DNA of 64,000 nt from Ignavibacteriales bacterium. GTDB taxonomy: Bacteria; Bacteroidota; Ignavibacteria; Ignavibacteriales; Ignavibacteriaceae. The notes beneath the pieces are model-generated. The model did not search any database. It worked only from the letters and a program-made list of their open reading frames with translations, and had not been told where the DNA came from. Below, piece by piece: positions 7,821 through 16,974 of this stretch. Made by a program: the position numbers and the translations under genes. Position 1 is the stretch's first letter; every line of letters begins with the position of its first letter. Location of the stretch: the NCBI GenBank assembly GCA_016700155.1, contig CP065001.1, forward strand, positions 1,860,001 to 1,924,000. Reading direction: 5' to 3'.

Positions 7821-8012
7821 ATGCCAAAAATGAAAAGCAACAGAGGTGCCGCCAAAACTTTCAGGAAAACCAAATCCGGTAAGTTGAAGAGACAGAATGC
7901 TTACAAAAGCCATATTCTTACTTCAAAAAGCACCAAGAGAAAAAGAAATCTTCGTAAAGCTTCCCTTGTTTCCAAGTCGGAAGAAAAAAGAGTTAATATA
8001 ATGCTTCAATAA
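7821..8012 (+). CDS. rpmI: 50S ribosomal protein L35
   Basis: The product has 63 residues, is highly basic and opens MPKMKSNRGAAKTFRKTKSGK, the L35 signature, followed by a KRKRNLRKASLVS segment. Its length is normal. It is placed between infC and rplT as in most bacteria, with a TAGGA site upstream of ATG 7821. Confidence 0.97.
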   Translation: MPKMKSNRGAAKTFRKTKSGKLKRQNAYKSHILTSKSTKRKRNLRKASLVSKSEEKRVNIMLQ

Positions 8013-8030
8013 TGTCAGAGGATAAGTAAA

Positions 8031-8378
8031 ATGCCAAGATCTAAAAATAAAGTAGCTTCGCACAGAAGACGAAAAAAAATATTAAAACTTGCTAAAGGTT
8101 ACTGGGGAGCGCGTAGTAAAGTTTATACGGTTGCAAAAAATCATGTTGAAAAAGGTTTGGTGCATGCCTACAGGGATAGAAAACTTAAAAAGAGAGTTTT
8201 CCGTCAATTGTGGATTACCAGGATCAATGCTGCAGCAAGATTGAATGGAACCACATATTCACGTTTGATACACGCTCTTGATGTTAAAGGTATCTCACTA
8301 AACAGAAAGATACTTGCAAGTCTTGCGGTTGAAAACCCTGCTGCATTCACTGAAGTAGTTAAGTTTTCAGCTAACTAA
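8031..8378 (+). CDS. rplT: 50S ribosomal protein L20
   Basis: This 115-residue basic protein carries the L20 motifs RSKNKVASHRRRKKILKLAKGYWGARSK, RDRKLKKRVFRQLWITRINAA and LNRKILASLAV. L20 acts early in 50S assembly and, in other bacteria, represses the infC-rpmI-rplT mRNA. An 18-nt spacer with GAGGA separates it from rpmI. The gene is followed by a strong hairpin, so the ribosomal part probably ends here with partial read-through to pheST. Confidence 0.97.
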   Translation: MPRSKNKVASHRRRKKILKLAKGYWGARSKVYTVAKNHVEKGLVHAYRDRKLKKRVFRQLWITRINAAARLNGTTYSRLIHALDVKGISLNRKILASLAVENPAAFTEVVKFSAN

Positions 8379-8384
8379 TTTTCT

Positions 8385-8430
8385 TACCCTCAGACATTTC
8401 TTAAATAAAAATATCTGAGGGTATTATTTT
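8385..8430 (+). terminator. Hairpin terminator or attenuator between rplT and pheS
   Basis: Arms TACCCTCAGA (8385-8394) and TCTGAGGGTA (8414-8423) pair perfectly over 10 bp around a 19-nt AT-rich loop, followed by TTATTTT. It looks like an intrinsic terminator of the ribosomal-protein operon. Because pheS begins only 18 nt later in the same direction, partial read-through or attenuation of pheST is possible. Confidence 0.7.
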
Positions 8431-8447
8431 AAACTTTCGGAACTGAT

Positions 8448-9461
8448 ATGATTGATGAACAGATTAGAACAGTTCAATCCTCCTTCAATAAAGACATCGA
8501 GGAAGTCAAAGACACAGCTCAACTCGAGCAGCTTCGAATAAAATATCTCGGTAGAAACGGTGCGTTAACTGAGCTCTTCGAGAAATTAAAAGAAGTACCC
8601 GCCGATAAAAAACCTTTAATTGGAAAAACATTAAATGTTCTCAGGAATGAAGCTACTGCCAGGTTCAACGAACTAAAAGAAAAACTTGAATCGCAGGTAA
8701 CATCCGCAGAAAAAAAACCTGATCTGACACTTCCATATTCTGGACAGATTATTGGAAGCAAACATATTCTAACTCAAACTCTCGATGAGATGAAAGAAAT
8801 ATTCAAAGGGTTGGGTTTCTCTGTTCACATCGGTCCTGAGATAGAATCTGATTGGAATAATTTCGGTGCATTAAATTTTCCTGAAGATCATCCGGCGAGA
8901 GATATGCAGGATACTTTTTTCGTATCGGAAGATTTTCTGCTAAGAACGCATACATCACCAGTACAAATAAGAGTGATGCAGACGCACAAACCGCCTGTAA
9001 GAGCCATAATGCCCGGACGTGTTTATCGCAATGAAGCAGTTAGTGCAAGAAGTTACTGTATGTTCCATCAGCTGGAAGGACTTTACGTAGACACTGATGT
9101 CACATTCGCTGAACTAAAGGGAACGCTCGTTTCATTTGCAAAACAGTTTTATGGGAACGATTTAAAATACAGGTTCCGTCCAAGCTTTTTTCCTTTTACA
9201 GAACCAAGTGCTGAAATGGATATTACTTGTTTTATGTGTAATGGAAGCGGATGCAGAATATGCAAATACTCAGGCTGGTTAGAAATTCTTGGTTGCGGAA
9301 TGGTTGATCCGAATGTTTTTGAAAATGTTGGATATGATCCTGAAAATTATACCGGATATGCTTTCGGTATGGGTATTGAGAGGACTGCGATTTTAAAATA
9401 TGGAATTCCTGATATCAGAATCTTTTTCGAAAACGATATCAGGTTTCTGAAACAGTTTTGA
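8448..9461 (+). CDS. pheS: Phenylalanyl-tRNA synthetase alpha subunit
   Basis: The 337-residue product has an N-terminal coiled-coil arm (about 1-85) that contacts tRNA-Phe, then a class II catalytic domain. Visible motifs are GPEIESDWNNFGALNFPEDHPARDMQDTFF, the motif 2 region RVYRNEAVSARSYCMFHQLEG and motif 3 FGMGIERTAILKYGIPDIR. A Cys-rich insert CFMCNGSGCRICKYSGW (two CxxC pairs) suggests a small zinc knuckle, found in many bacterial PheS proteins. It forms an alpha2-beta2 enzyme with PheT, encoded 15 bp downstream. Confidence 0.97.
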   Translation: MIDEQIRTVQSSFNKDIEEVKDTAQLEQLRIKYLGRNGALTELFEKLKEVPADKKPLIGKTLNVLRNEATARFNELKEKLESQVTSAEKKPDLTLPYSGQIIGSKHILTQTLDEMKEIFKGLGFSVHIGPEIESDWNNFGALNFPEDHPARDMQDTFFVSEDFLLRTHTSPVQIRVMQTHKPPVRAIMPGRVYRNEAVSARSYCMFHQLEGLYVDTDVTFAELKGTLVSFAKQFYGNDLKYRFRPSFFPFTEPSAEMDITCFMCNGSGCRICKYSGWLEILGCGMVDPNVFENVGYDPENYTGYAFGMGIERTAILKYGIPDIRIFFENDIRFLKQF

Positions 9462-9476
9462 TGCGGAGAATATAAA

Positions 9477-11879
9477 TTGAAAATATCACTTAACTGGTTA
9501 AAGGAATACGTTGATCTCAGCGGACTATCAACTATTGAAATAGTCCACACACTTACAATGATAGGGCTGGAAGTAGAAGACTTTGTTGATCAGAATGAAT
9601 TATATAAAGGGTTTATTGTAGGTCAGGTAAAAGAAAAACAAAAACATCCAAACGCAGATAAGTTATCCCTGTGTATTGTCAATGACGGCAATAATGATTT
9701 TCAGGTAGTATGCGGCGCACCCAACGTTGCGACCGGACAAAAAATAATCTTTGCACCTATCGGCACAGAAATTCCAAACGGCAAATTTAAAATCACTAAA
9801 GCCAAGATTAGAGGAACAGAATCATTCGGAATGATTTGCTCTGATGCTGAATTGAATCTGAGTGACGATCATTCAGGCATTCGCGTTCTTGACGAAAATA
9901 TTATTCCAGGAACTTCACTGATTGATGCTTTAATGCTTAACGATGTTCTGATGGAGATTGGAATAACTCCTAACAGACCGGATGCGTTGTCACACATCGG
10001 CATAGCAAGGGACCTGTCAGCATTCTTCAATAAAGAACTTAAGTATCCTGACGTCAACATCTCCAAAAATATTACTGATAAATTCGGTGATACTTCAATA
10101 CAAATCTTAGACTCACTCAATTGTCCGAGATATTCAGCAAAAATAGTCACTGATATTACTGTTGGTGATTCACCTCAATGGCTTAAGGACAGGATAACCA
10201 AAATAGGTTTGCGACCAATTAATAATATCGTCGATGCAACAAATTACGTGATGTATGAATACGGTCAGCCATTACATGCATTTGACCTCGATTTATTAAA
10301 GGGCAAAAGCATTGTGGTTAAACAGGCAGAGGGTAGTTCTTTCACAACATTAGACGGTAAGAAAAGAGAACTTAATTCATCTATGTTAATGATCTGTGAT
10401 AGCGAAAGAGAAGTTGCTATTGCCGGTGTAATGGGTGGTGAGAATTCAGAAATTAATTCATCGACAAAAAATATTCTGATTGAAAGTGCATATTTTAATC
10501 CATCAAGTGTTCGTAAAACCGGCAAGTCATTAGGCTTAAGTACAGATGCATCTTTCAGGTTTGAAAGAGGAACAGATCCTGAGAAAACAGTTATCGTTGC
10601 TGAAAGAGCCGCGCAAATAATTTCAAATATAGCTGGCGGAAAAATTGCTGACTGTGTTATAGATATTCATCCTAAACCATATCAAGCAAAACAAATAAAA
10701 TTGCGTTTTGAAAGAATCAAACGCTTACTCGGTTTTGATATACCTAAAGAAAAAGTTTTGAAAATTATTTCCGGACTTGAGTTTCCTATCATTGAACCAC
10801 AAAACGATTATGTAAAAATCAGTGTTCCCGGATTTCGTCCCGATGTTGAGAGAGAAGTGGATGTTATTGAAGAGATTGCAAGGATAAATGGTTACGATAA
10901 TATTCCTCCAGTGCATAAGATATCAATCAGTCTGGGTGACAGAGAAAATGAAGCGCAATTAACAGATGAATTAAGAAACATTTGTACATCACTTGGGTTA
11001 TTCGAGATAATTAATAATCCTATGCAAATAGAAAGTAGTTCTTCTATAACCGGCTCAGGCATAAAAATTATGAATCCCTTGAGTCTTGACATGGAATATT
11101 TAAGGACAAGCTTAATTCCCGGTGCTTTAAGTACAATAGCACTAAATATTAATCGTGGCGAAAAGAATTTAAACTTTTTTGAAATCGGAAACGTGTTTAA
11201 CAGGTCTAATGAAAATGAACTTGCCGCATTTTCTGATTTTTCTGAAGATACGCGACTCCTGTTAGCAATCACAGGATTAGAAAGATTGAAGACCTGGCAT
11301 TCAACAGAAAAGTATTACGATCTCTATTCACTTAAAGGATTAGTCGAGAGTATAACTGCCAAAATTTCGCTTGACAATGTTTTAATAGATTCATATTATG
11401 TTAACGGTAATACAATTTTCGATTATTACTTTGAAAAAAAACTGATAGATAAGTCAGTTGGAATGGGCGGGAAAATATCCCGGCAAGTTCTTAAAAAGTT
11501 TGATATTCAACAGGATGTTTTTTGTTTCGAGTTTAGTCTTGATGAACTGAGTAATATAAAACCAGCGTTAAGGACTTACTCTGAACCTGTAAAATATCCT
11601 AAAGTAATGCGAGACTTTGCATTCATTTTTGATACTACAATAGAGTATTCAGAAATAAAAAGTTTTATCAAAAAGAACAGTACTGAAATACTTAAACAAG
11701 TTGAGTTATTTGATGTATTTGAAAGTGAAAGTTTAGGTAATGCTAAAAAAAGTTTGGCATTTACTCTTGAATATCAATCAGATTCAAAAACACTGACTGA
11801 AGAAGAAGTGGAGAAAGATTTCAGTTCGTTAATAAACCTGATTACAAAAAAATTCAATGCAAAACTAAGAGGGAGATAA
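9477..11879 (+). CDS. pheT: Phenylalanyl-tRNA synthetase beta subunit
   Basis: At 800 residues it shows the full bacterial beta-subunit order. An EMAP/OB tRNA-binding domain covers about 40-150 (KHPNADKLSLC, VVCGAPNV). The B3/4 editing domain holds GLRPINNIVDATNYVM and YGQPLHAFD, and B5 holds EREVDVIEEIARINGYD. The core follows, then a C-terminal FDX-ACB anticodon-binding domain (PKVMRDFAFIF...). The start is TTG at 9477. The stop is directly followed by the TTG start of the next gene. Confidence 0.97.
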   Translation: MKISLNWLKEYVDLSGLSTIEIVHTLTMIGLEVEDFVDQNELYKGFIVGQVKEKQKHPNADKLSLCIVNDGNNDFQVVCGAPNVATGQKIIFAPIGTEIPNGKFKITKAKIRGTESFGMICSDAELNLSDDHSGIRVLDENIIPGTSLIDALMLNDVLMEIGITPNRPDALSHIGIARDLSAFFNKELKYPDVNISKNITDKFGDTSIQILDSLNCPRYSAKIVTDITVGDSPQWLKDRITKIGLRPINNIVDATNYVMYEYGQPLHAFDLDLLKGKSIVVKQAEGSSFTTLDGKKRELNSSMLMICDSEREVAIAGVMGGENSEINSSTKNILIESAYFNPSSVRKTGKSLGLSTDASFRFERGTDPEKTVIVAERAAQIISNIAGGKIADCVIDIHPKPYQAKQIKLRFERIKRLLGFDIPKEKVLKIISGLEFPIIEPQNDYVKISVPGFRPDVEREVDVIEEIARINGYDNIPPVHKISISLGDRENEAQLTDELRNICTSLGLFEIINNPMQIESSSSITGSGIKIMNPLSLDMEYLRTSLIPGALSTIALNINRGEKNLNFFEIGNVFNRSNENELAAFSDFSEDTRLLLAITGLERLKTWHSTEKYYDLYSLKGLVESITAKISLDNVLIDSYYVNGNTIFDYYFEKKLIDKSVGMGGKISRQVLKKFDIQQDVFCFEFSLDELSNIKPALRTYSEPVKYPKVMRDFAFIFDTTIEYSEIKSFIKKNSTEILKQVELFDVFESESLGNAKKSLAFTLEYQSDSKTLTEEEVEKDFSSLINLITKKFNAKLRGR

Positions 11880-12203
11880 TTGGCAGATCTTTCCAAATAT
11901 GAAGTTCTTCTTAATGATCTGAACACTATTCAGACTCAGGTCTCTGTTCTTAAAAATAAATTTAAGGACACCTCATTAAGAAATACGGAACTTGAAAATT
12001 TGATCATTGAATTAAAGCGCGACAAAACTGATCTTACTGAAAAAATTCAGTATCTGGAAGAAGAAATAAAAAACTTCCAGAAAGAAACCAAAGAAAGCCC
12101 GGCACTTACATCAAATTTAGAGGAGAGAGAGGCCCTAAAACAAAAAATACAAAACTTGATTTCAAGGATAGATTATCACCTTTCTGCCGAACGGCAGATT
12201 TAA
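11880..12203 (+). CDS. Small coiled-coil protein between pheT and zapA (ZapB-like candidate)
   Basis: The 107-residue protein has no cysteines, no membrane segment and is almost entirely heptad-like (LLNDLNTIQTQVSVLKNKF, LENLIIELKRDKTDL, EKIQYLEEEIKNFQKE), so it should form a long parallel or antiparallel coil. The TTG start touches the pheT stop and is served by GAGGGAGA inside the end of pheT. The next gene is zapA, and in many bacteria a ZapB-type coiled coil works with ZapA at the division ring. That context is the only reason for the ZapB suggestion; sequence homology cannot be judged by eye for coiled coils. Confidence 0.8.
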   Translation: MADLSKYEVLLNDLNTIQTQVSVLKNKFKDTSLRNTELENLIIELKRDKTDLTEKIQYLEEEIKNFQKETKESPALTSNLEEREALKQKIQNLISRIDYHLSAERQI

Positions 12204-12241
12204 GTTCTTAAAATTATTGATTGTTTGATGGAAAAGACATA

Positions 12242-12538
12242 ATGAGTGATAAAAAGAAGCTGAAAATAAAAATATTTGACAAAGAATATTCCCTGCTTGT
12301 TGAAAATGAAGAGATCGCAAAAGAGTTAGCCATATATGTTAACCGGGTGATGGAAGAGACCAAAGAGGAACTTCCTGATCAGCCCGCACAAACTATAGCC
12401 ATTATTGCCTGTTTAAATATTGCATACGATCTGTTTATTGAAAAAAATAAAAACCGTGAATTTATGATTCAAGCTACTGATAAAATGAAAAAGATTAAGC
12501 TTCTTCTCAGTGAACCCAGTATGTCAGACCCATCTTAA
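12242..12538 (+). CDS. zapA: Cell division protein ZapA
   Basis: From ATG 12242 the product has 98 residues. It begins MSDKKKLKIKIFDKEYSLLVENEE, the beta-hairpin head of ZapA (IFGKEYxL pattern), continues with helix AKELAIYVNRVMEETKE and IAIIACLNIAYDLF, then a C-terminal helix. ZapA cross-links FtsZ protofilaments. A TTG start at 12221 would add seven residues but has a poorer context, so ATG is chosen. The 6S RNA candidate follows 9 nt after the stop codon, the same neighbour relation as in Proteobacteria. Confidence 0.9.
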   Translation: MSDKKKLKIKIFDKEYSLLVENEEIAKELAIYVNRVMEETKEELPDQPAQTIAIIACLNIAYDLFIEKNKNREFMIQATDKMKKIKLLLSEPSMSDPS

Positions 12539-12546
12539 TTTAATTA

Positions 12547-12744
12547 CCGCACTGTCAGTCCTTTATAATTGAAAAACTAACTTTCAAACTATGGGAGTTT
12601 GACTTATGACGTGTATTGCAGGCCCCATCTGACGGCTTGCCGGCAGAATGCGAAAGCATCAGCGGAAGCAAAAAACGTTCTAGCAGGTTCCCACACTGAT
12701 ATAATAGGGTTTTTCTCTATTAAATCGGCGACTGACAGATGCGG
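12547..12744 (+). ncRNA. ssrS: 6S RNA candidate (RNA polymerase-binding regulatory RNA)
   Basis: Terminal arms CCGCACTGTCAGTC (12547-12560) and GACTGACAGATGCGG (12730-12744) pair over 14 bp with a single bulged A, closing a 198-nt RNA, the normal 6S length. Inside, TGGGA (near 12592) can pair with TCCCA (near 12690), leaving an AT-rich open area. The distal part contains further hairpins such as ATGC-GAAA-GCAT. This long closing stem, central bubble and apical stem fit 6S RNA. The region sits directly after zapA and before rny and has no coding frame; 6S next to zapA is a known arrangement. A covariance-model search was not possible, so the call rests on structure and location. Confidence 0.75.
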
Positions 12745-12772
12745 ATAATATCTAATTCCACACGGAGGAAAT

Positions 12773-14335
12773 ATGGATCCATTACTACTAATACCTATGG
12801 TTCTTGTACTCGTGGTATTATTCTTCTATCTCGGATGGATGTTCAATTCAAGAGTTGGAAAAAAAAGTATTGTTTCTGCTGAAGAACGTGCAAAACATAT
12901 TTTAGATGATGCACAGAAAGAAGCCACAAACCTTAAAAGAGAAAAGTTACTTGAAGTAAAAGATGAGTGGTATAAGAGAAAAGTTGAATTTGATAGTGAA
13001 ATAAATCAGAAGAAACAGAAGTTCTCACATCTTGAAAAACAACTTACAACACGTGAAGAAAATATCGAAAAAAAATTCGACCTGGTTATCAAAAAGGAAA
13101 AAGAAAACAGGCAGTTTGAAAAAGAATTATTAGAACAAAAAAAGACTATTGAAATAAAATCTGGCGAGATTCAAAAGATTGAATCAGAACAGAATCTTAA
13201 ACTTGAAAAAATTTCCGGTTTAACTTCTGATGAAGCTAAAAAAATGCTGCTTGAAAATATGGTTAACCAGGCAAAGACTGATGCTTCACAAACCATAAAA
13301 GAAATTCATGATCAGGCAAAAGCTGAAGCAAAACGTGATGCTCAAAAAATAATCGTTCAGGCTATTCAGCGAACTGCTGCCGACCATTCAATTGAAACAA
13401 CCGTTTCAGTCGTTCAAATCCAAAATGACGATATGAAGGGCAGGATAATAGGCAAAGAGGGAAGGAACATTCGTGCCTTTGAGGCTGCCACCGGTGTTGA
13501 TGTTATCGTAGATGACACACCTGAAGCAGTTATCCTTTCTTCATTCGATCAGTTCAGAAGAGAAGTTGCAAGAGTCTCACTTGAACGGTTAATAACAGAT
13601 GGCAGAATCCATCCAGCCAGAATTGAAGAAGTTGTCGAGAAAGTCAGGCAGGAACTAGAAGAAGAAATGATTCGGGAAGGTGAAAACACTATTCTTCAAC
13701 TTGGATTGCACAATATGCATCCTGAATTAATAAAACACATAGGGCGAATGAAATACAGATCAAGTTATGGTCAAAACCTTTTACAACATAGTGTTGAGGT
13801 TGCTTACCTGACAGGAATTATGGCAGCAGAGGTTGGACTTGATACCAACCTAGCTAAGCGTTCCGGTTTACTACATGATGTTGGTAAAACAGTTGACAAA
13901 AGTGTTGAAGGTCCGCATGCACTTCTTGGTTATGAATTAACCAAAAAATTTAAAGAACATCCTATAGTTGTAAATGCAGTTGGTTCACATCACGAAGATA
14001 TTGAAATGGAACATCCAATCGCACCACTGGTTCAGGCAGCGGATGCAATTAGTGGTGCAAGACCCGGAGCAAGGCGGGAACCACTTGAAGGATATGTTAA
14101 GCGACTCGAAAACCTTGAAACATTAGCAAAGTCCTTTGAGGGTGTTGCAAAGACTTATGCTATACAGGCTGGAAGAGAAATTCGTGTTGTGGTGGAACAG
14201 GATAAAATCGACGATACAGTTGCCGATAAATTATCACGGGACATTGCTGGAAAAATTGAAGAGGAAATGGAATATCCCGGTCAGATAAAAGTTACAGTTA
14301 TCAGGGAAGTGAGAAAAATCAGTTACGCAAAATAG
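12773..14335 (+). CDS. rny: Ribonuclease Y
   Basis: This 520-residue protein begins with a membrane anchor (about residues 3-26). A long charged coiled coil follows to about 200, then a KH RNA-binding domain (MKGRIIGKEGRNIRAFEAATG) and an HD domain with HSVEVAYLTGIMA, SGLLHDVGK and SHHEDIE...QAADAISGARPGARRE. RNase Y starts mRNA turnover with a 5'-monophosphate-sensitive endonucleolytic cut at the membrane. The start ATG 12773 follows GGAGG by 5-6 nt. Length and domain order are typical. Confidence 0.97.
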   Translation: MDPLLLIPMVLVLVVLFFYLGWMFNSRVGKKSIVSAEERAKHILDDAQKEATNLKREKLLEVKDEWYKRKVEFDSEINQKKQKFSHLEKQLTTREENIEKKFDLVIKKEKENRQFEKELLEQKKTIEIKSGEIQKIESEQNLKLEKISGLTSDEAKKMLLENMVNQAKTDASQTIKEIHDQAKAEAKRDAQKIIVQAIQRTAADHSIETTVSVVQIQNDDMKGRIIGKEGRNIRAFEAATGVDVIVDDTPEAVILSSFDQFRREVARVSLERLITDGRIHPARIEEVVEKVRQELEEEMIREGENTILQLGLHNMHPELIKHIGRMKYRSSYGQNLLQHSVEVAYLTGIMAAEVGLDTNLAKRSGLLHDVGKTVDKSVEGPHALLGYELTKKFKEHPIVVNAVGSHHEDIEMEHPIAPLVQAADAISGARPGARREPLEGYVKRLENLETLAKSFEGVAKTYAIQAGREIRVVVEQDKIDDTVADKLSRDIAGKIEEEMEYPGQIKVTVIREVRKISYAK

Positions 14336-14355
14336 GTCTGAATATTTTTTTATAA

Positions 14356-14958
14356 ATGAGTAAAAAAAAATTATCGATCGGAATTACAGGAAATATCGGA
14401 TCCGGTAAATCTACATTTGCCGGATTTGTTAAAGAACGGAATTTTCCTGTTATAAATGCAGATGACCTTGCCAAGAAAATTTTAAATGAAGACAAACAGA
14501 TTCAACAAAAGGTTACGCGGACTTTTGGTGAAAAATGTTTTACAAAAGGATCTTTAAATAAGTCCTATCTTGCAGAAATAGTTTTTTCAAATGAGTCTAA
14601 TGTTCAGAAACTTAACTCTATCATACATCCCGAAGTTATAAAACAATCCAAAGTATTAGTCACTGAATCCTTTAAAGAGCATTCCTTAGTTTTCACCGAA
14701 GCGGCACTCATTTATGAAGCTGATATGGAAGAACAGTTCGATTACATTGTATTGATAACAGCACCCATAGAAGTCAGGATGCAACGGGCGACAACTTCCG
14801 GGAAATTATCAGGTGAGAGTTTTCTTTTAAGAGATGCAAACCAGATACCTGAAGATGAAAAAAAGAAACGGGCTGATTTTGTTTTTGAAAACAGTGGTTC
14901 AAAAAAAGATTTGGAGAAAAAAACTGATTTATTAGTGATGATTCTTTCTTCTCTCTGA
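14356..14958 (+). CDS. coaE: Dephospho-CoA kinase
   Basis: The 200-residue protein has P-loop GITGNIGSGKST at residues 8-19, the DADDLAKK-like segment NADDLAKKIL and a lid region (TSGKLSGESFLLRDANQIPEDEKKKRADFVFEN) typical of CoaE. It carries out the last CoA synthesis step, phosphorylating the ribose 3'-OH of dephospho-CoA. The start ATG lies 20 bp after rny without a clear Shine-Dalgarno. Confidence 0.94.
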   Translation: MSKKKLSIGITGNIGSGKSTFAGFVKERNFPVINADDLAKKILNEDKQIQQKVTRTFGEKCFTKGSLNKSYLAEIVFSNESNVQKLNSIIHPEVIKQSKVLVTESFKEHSLVFTEAALIYEADMEEQFDYIVLITAPIEVRMQRATTSGKLSGESFLLRDANQIPEDEKKKRADFVFENSGSKKDLEKKTDLLVMILSSL

Positions 14959-15041
14959 ATTCCAGCCGGTGATATTCAACTCTTTGATTGATTTAGTAGT
15001 ACCGTTCACATAAATTTGGAACGACATTTACAGGAGTTTTT

Positions 15042-15944
15042 GTGACGTTCATTAACAATCTTATCGTTTCTGTTGTTCAGTTGCTGCCCAAATCTGTAGT
15101 GGGGTTCTTTTCTAAAAAATATATTGCCGGTGTCACACTTGAAAAAGCTGTTGAGACTGTAGTATCCTTCAATAAAAAAAATATATATGCAACCCTCGAT
15201 GTACTTGGCGAATCAATTAAAAATAAAGATGAAGCAATCCAATCTAAAAAAGAAGCATTAGAAGTACTTGATGCTATTGTTAAAAATAATCTGATGGCAA
15301 ATCTGTCCATTAAACCAACACAAATGGGATTAAGTATAGATGAACAGTTTGCATATGAACAGATTGAAGAATTAGTTGAGAAAGCAAAACAGATTAATAA
15401 CTTTGTGCGCATCGATATGGAAGATTCACCGTATACTGACGCTACCTTTCGTGTATTTAAAAAGTTACGTGAAAAGTATGATAATGTTGGGGTGGTTGTA
15501 CAGTCATATTTAAAGCGGACTTATGATGATGTTGTGGACCTGAATAAGATCAAAACTAATTATCGTCTGTGTAAAGGAATTTATATTGAGCCCGAATCAA
15601 TTGCATTTAAAGACAGACAAAAGGTCCGGGATAATTATCTGAAAGTTCTTGAACAAATGTTCAGAGACGGAAACTATGTCGGCATTGCAACTCACGATGA
15701 TTACCTGATTCAAGGCGCTTACAGATTGATAAAAGAATTAAATATCCCAAAAGATAAATTTGAATTTCAAATGCTTCTTGGTGTTAAAGAAGATTTACGC
15801 GATAAAATAAATGCAGACGGCTACAAGATAAGAATCTATGTTCCTTTCGGTGAAAAGTGGTATGCATATTCCGTTAGAAGACTAAAAGAAAATCCGCAGA
15901 TTGCCGGATATATATTCAAAAATATTTTTTCATTTAGAAGATGA
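15042..15944 (+). CDS. Proline dehydrogenase (monofunctional)
   Basis: The 300-residue (beta-alpha)8 FAD enzyme has the family motifs NLSIKPTQMGLSID, FVRIDMEDSPYTDATFRVF, GVVVQSYLKRTYDDV, YRLCKGIYIEPESIAFKD, VGIATHDDYLI, FEFQMLLGV and RIYVPFGEKWYAYSVRRLKENP. It oxidises proline to pyrroline-5-carboxylate and passes electrons to quinone. It lacks the P5C dehydrogenase half of PutA, as in Firmicutes-type and Thermus-type enzymes. The start is GTG 15042 with AGGAG about 7 nt upstream. The end overlaps tsaD by 4 nt, so the two are translationally coupled although functionally unrelated. Confidence 0.95.
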   Translation: MTFINNLIVSVVQLLPKSVVGFFSKKYIAGVTLEKAVETVVSFNKKNIYATLDVLGESIKNKDEAIQSKKEALEVLDAIVKNNLMANLSIKPTQMGLSIDEQFAYEQIEELVEKAKQINNFVRIDMEDSPYTDATFRVFKKLREKYDNVGVVVQSYLKRTYDDVVDLNKIKTNYRLCKGIYIEPESIAFKDRQKVRDNYLKVLEQMFRDGNYVGIATHDDYLIQGAYRLIKELNIPKDKFEFQMLLGVKEDLRDKINADGYKIRIYVPFGEKWYAYSVRRLKENPQIAGYIFKNIFSFRR

Positions 15945-16966
15945 TTGTACTTGGAATAGAAAGTTCCTGCGATGAAACTTCAGTTGCAATTATTAAGGAT
16001 GATCAGCTTAAGGCGAATTTAATTTCATCTCAGGATTTTCATTCATTGTACGGAGGCGTGGTTCCCGAACTGTCAAGCAGGGCTCATCTCCAGATGATTA
16101 TTCCTTTAGTTAAACAGGCATTGCAGAAATCGGAAATAAAATTAAATGATGTCGATCTCTTTTCAGCAACAGCGGGACCCGGACTTGTCGGTGCTTTATT
16201 AGTTGGATTAACATTCGCTAAAGGTCTTGCCTTTTCGCTCAGAAAAGAATTTGTACCGGTAAACCATATCGAAGGACATATCTATTCCGGATTCTTAATG
16301 GAAAGCAAACCCGAGTTTCCAATATTAACACTGGTTGTTTCCGGCGGTCACACACTTCTTTTACTTGTTGAATCACACACAAAAATCTATAAACTTGGCA
16401 GCACCGTTGATGACGCTGTTGGTGAAGCATTCGATAAAGTTTCGAAGATGTTAGGATTCGGTTATCCCGGCGGCCCAAAAATTCAATCCGCCGCTAAAAA
16501 TGGTGTGAACGATGAGATAAATTATCCAATTGCCGAATTAAAAAATGAATTCGATTTTTCATTCAGTGGTTTAAAAACTTCCGTACTCAGGTACATTGAA
16601 AAACATTATAAGAAAGATGAAATTATACCTGAACAAGAACTTGCAATGATTTCATACTCTTTCCAGGAAGCTGCAGTTGGAGCCTTAATTGCTAAAACGC
16701 AAAGAGCGTTAAAAAAGTTTAACGTGAATACACTTTCAGTTGTTGGCGGAGTTGCCGCAAATCAGTTATTAAGAAAAAAGTTTGCTGGGTTGGCAGAGTC
16801 TTATTCTAAAAAACTTGTTATTCCGGATTTAATTTATTGCGGCGATAATGCAGCGATGATCGCTTACAGGGCGCAAAAGGTTTTTGAAAATGGACAAAGA
16901 TTTAACCTGAATGTAAGCCCTTATCCATCGTTACCAGTAAATGCGTTTTCTGTTTTTACAGGTTGA
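15941..16966 (+). CDS. tsaD: tRNA N6-adenosine threonylcarbamoyltransferase
   Basis: At 341 residues it is a standard TsaD/Kae1/Qri7 protein. It opens GIESSCDETSVAI, has the metal-binding HIEGHIYSG (HxxxH), the nucleotide-fold motifs VSGGHTLLLL and GGVAANQLLRKKF, and the late Asp in YCGDNAAMIAY. It transfers threonylcarbamoyl to A37 of ANN-decoding tRNAs together with TsaB and TsaE. Start ATG overlaps the proline dehydrogenase stop (ATGA). Confidence 0.97.
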   Translation: MIVLGIESSCDETSVAIIKDDQLKANLISSQDFHSLYGGVVPELSSRAHLQMIIPLVKQALQKSEIKLNDVDLFSATAGPGLVGALLVGLTFAKGLAFSLRKEFVPVNHIEGHIYSGFLMESKPEFPILTLVVSGGHTLLLLVESHTKIYKLGSTVDDAVGEAFDKVSKMLGFGYPGGPKIQSAAKNGVNDEINYPIAELKNEFDFSFSGLKTSVLRYIEKHYKKDEIIPEQELAMISYSFQEAAVGALIAKTQRALKKFNVNTLSVVGGVAANQLLRKKFAGLAESYSKKLVIPDLIYCGDNAAMIAYRAQKVFENGQRFNLNVSPYPSLPVNAFSVFTG

Positions 16967-16974
16967 TTTTATTT

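Noticed and set aside
10892..11272. Minus-strand frame opposite pheT
   Set aside because: It is a reading-frame shadow of pheT with low-complexity composition.
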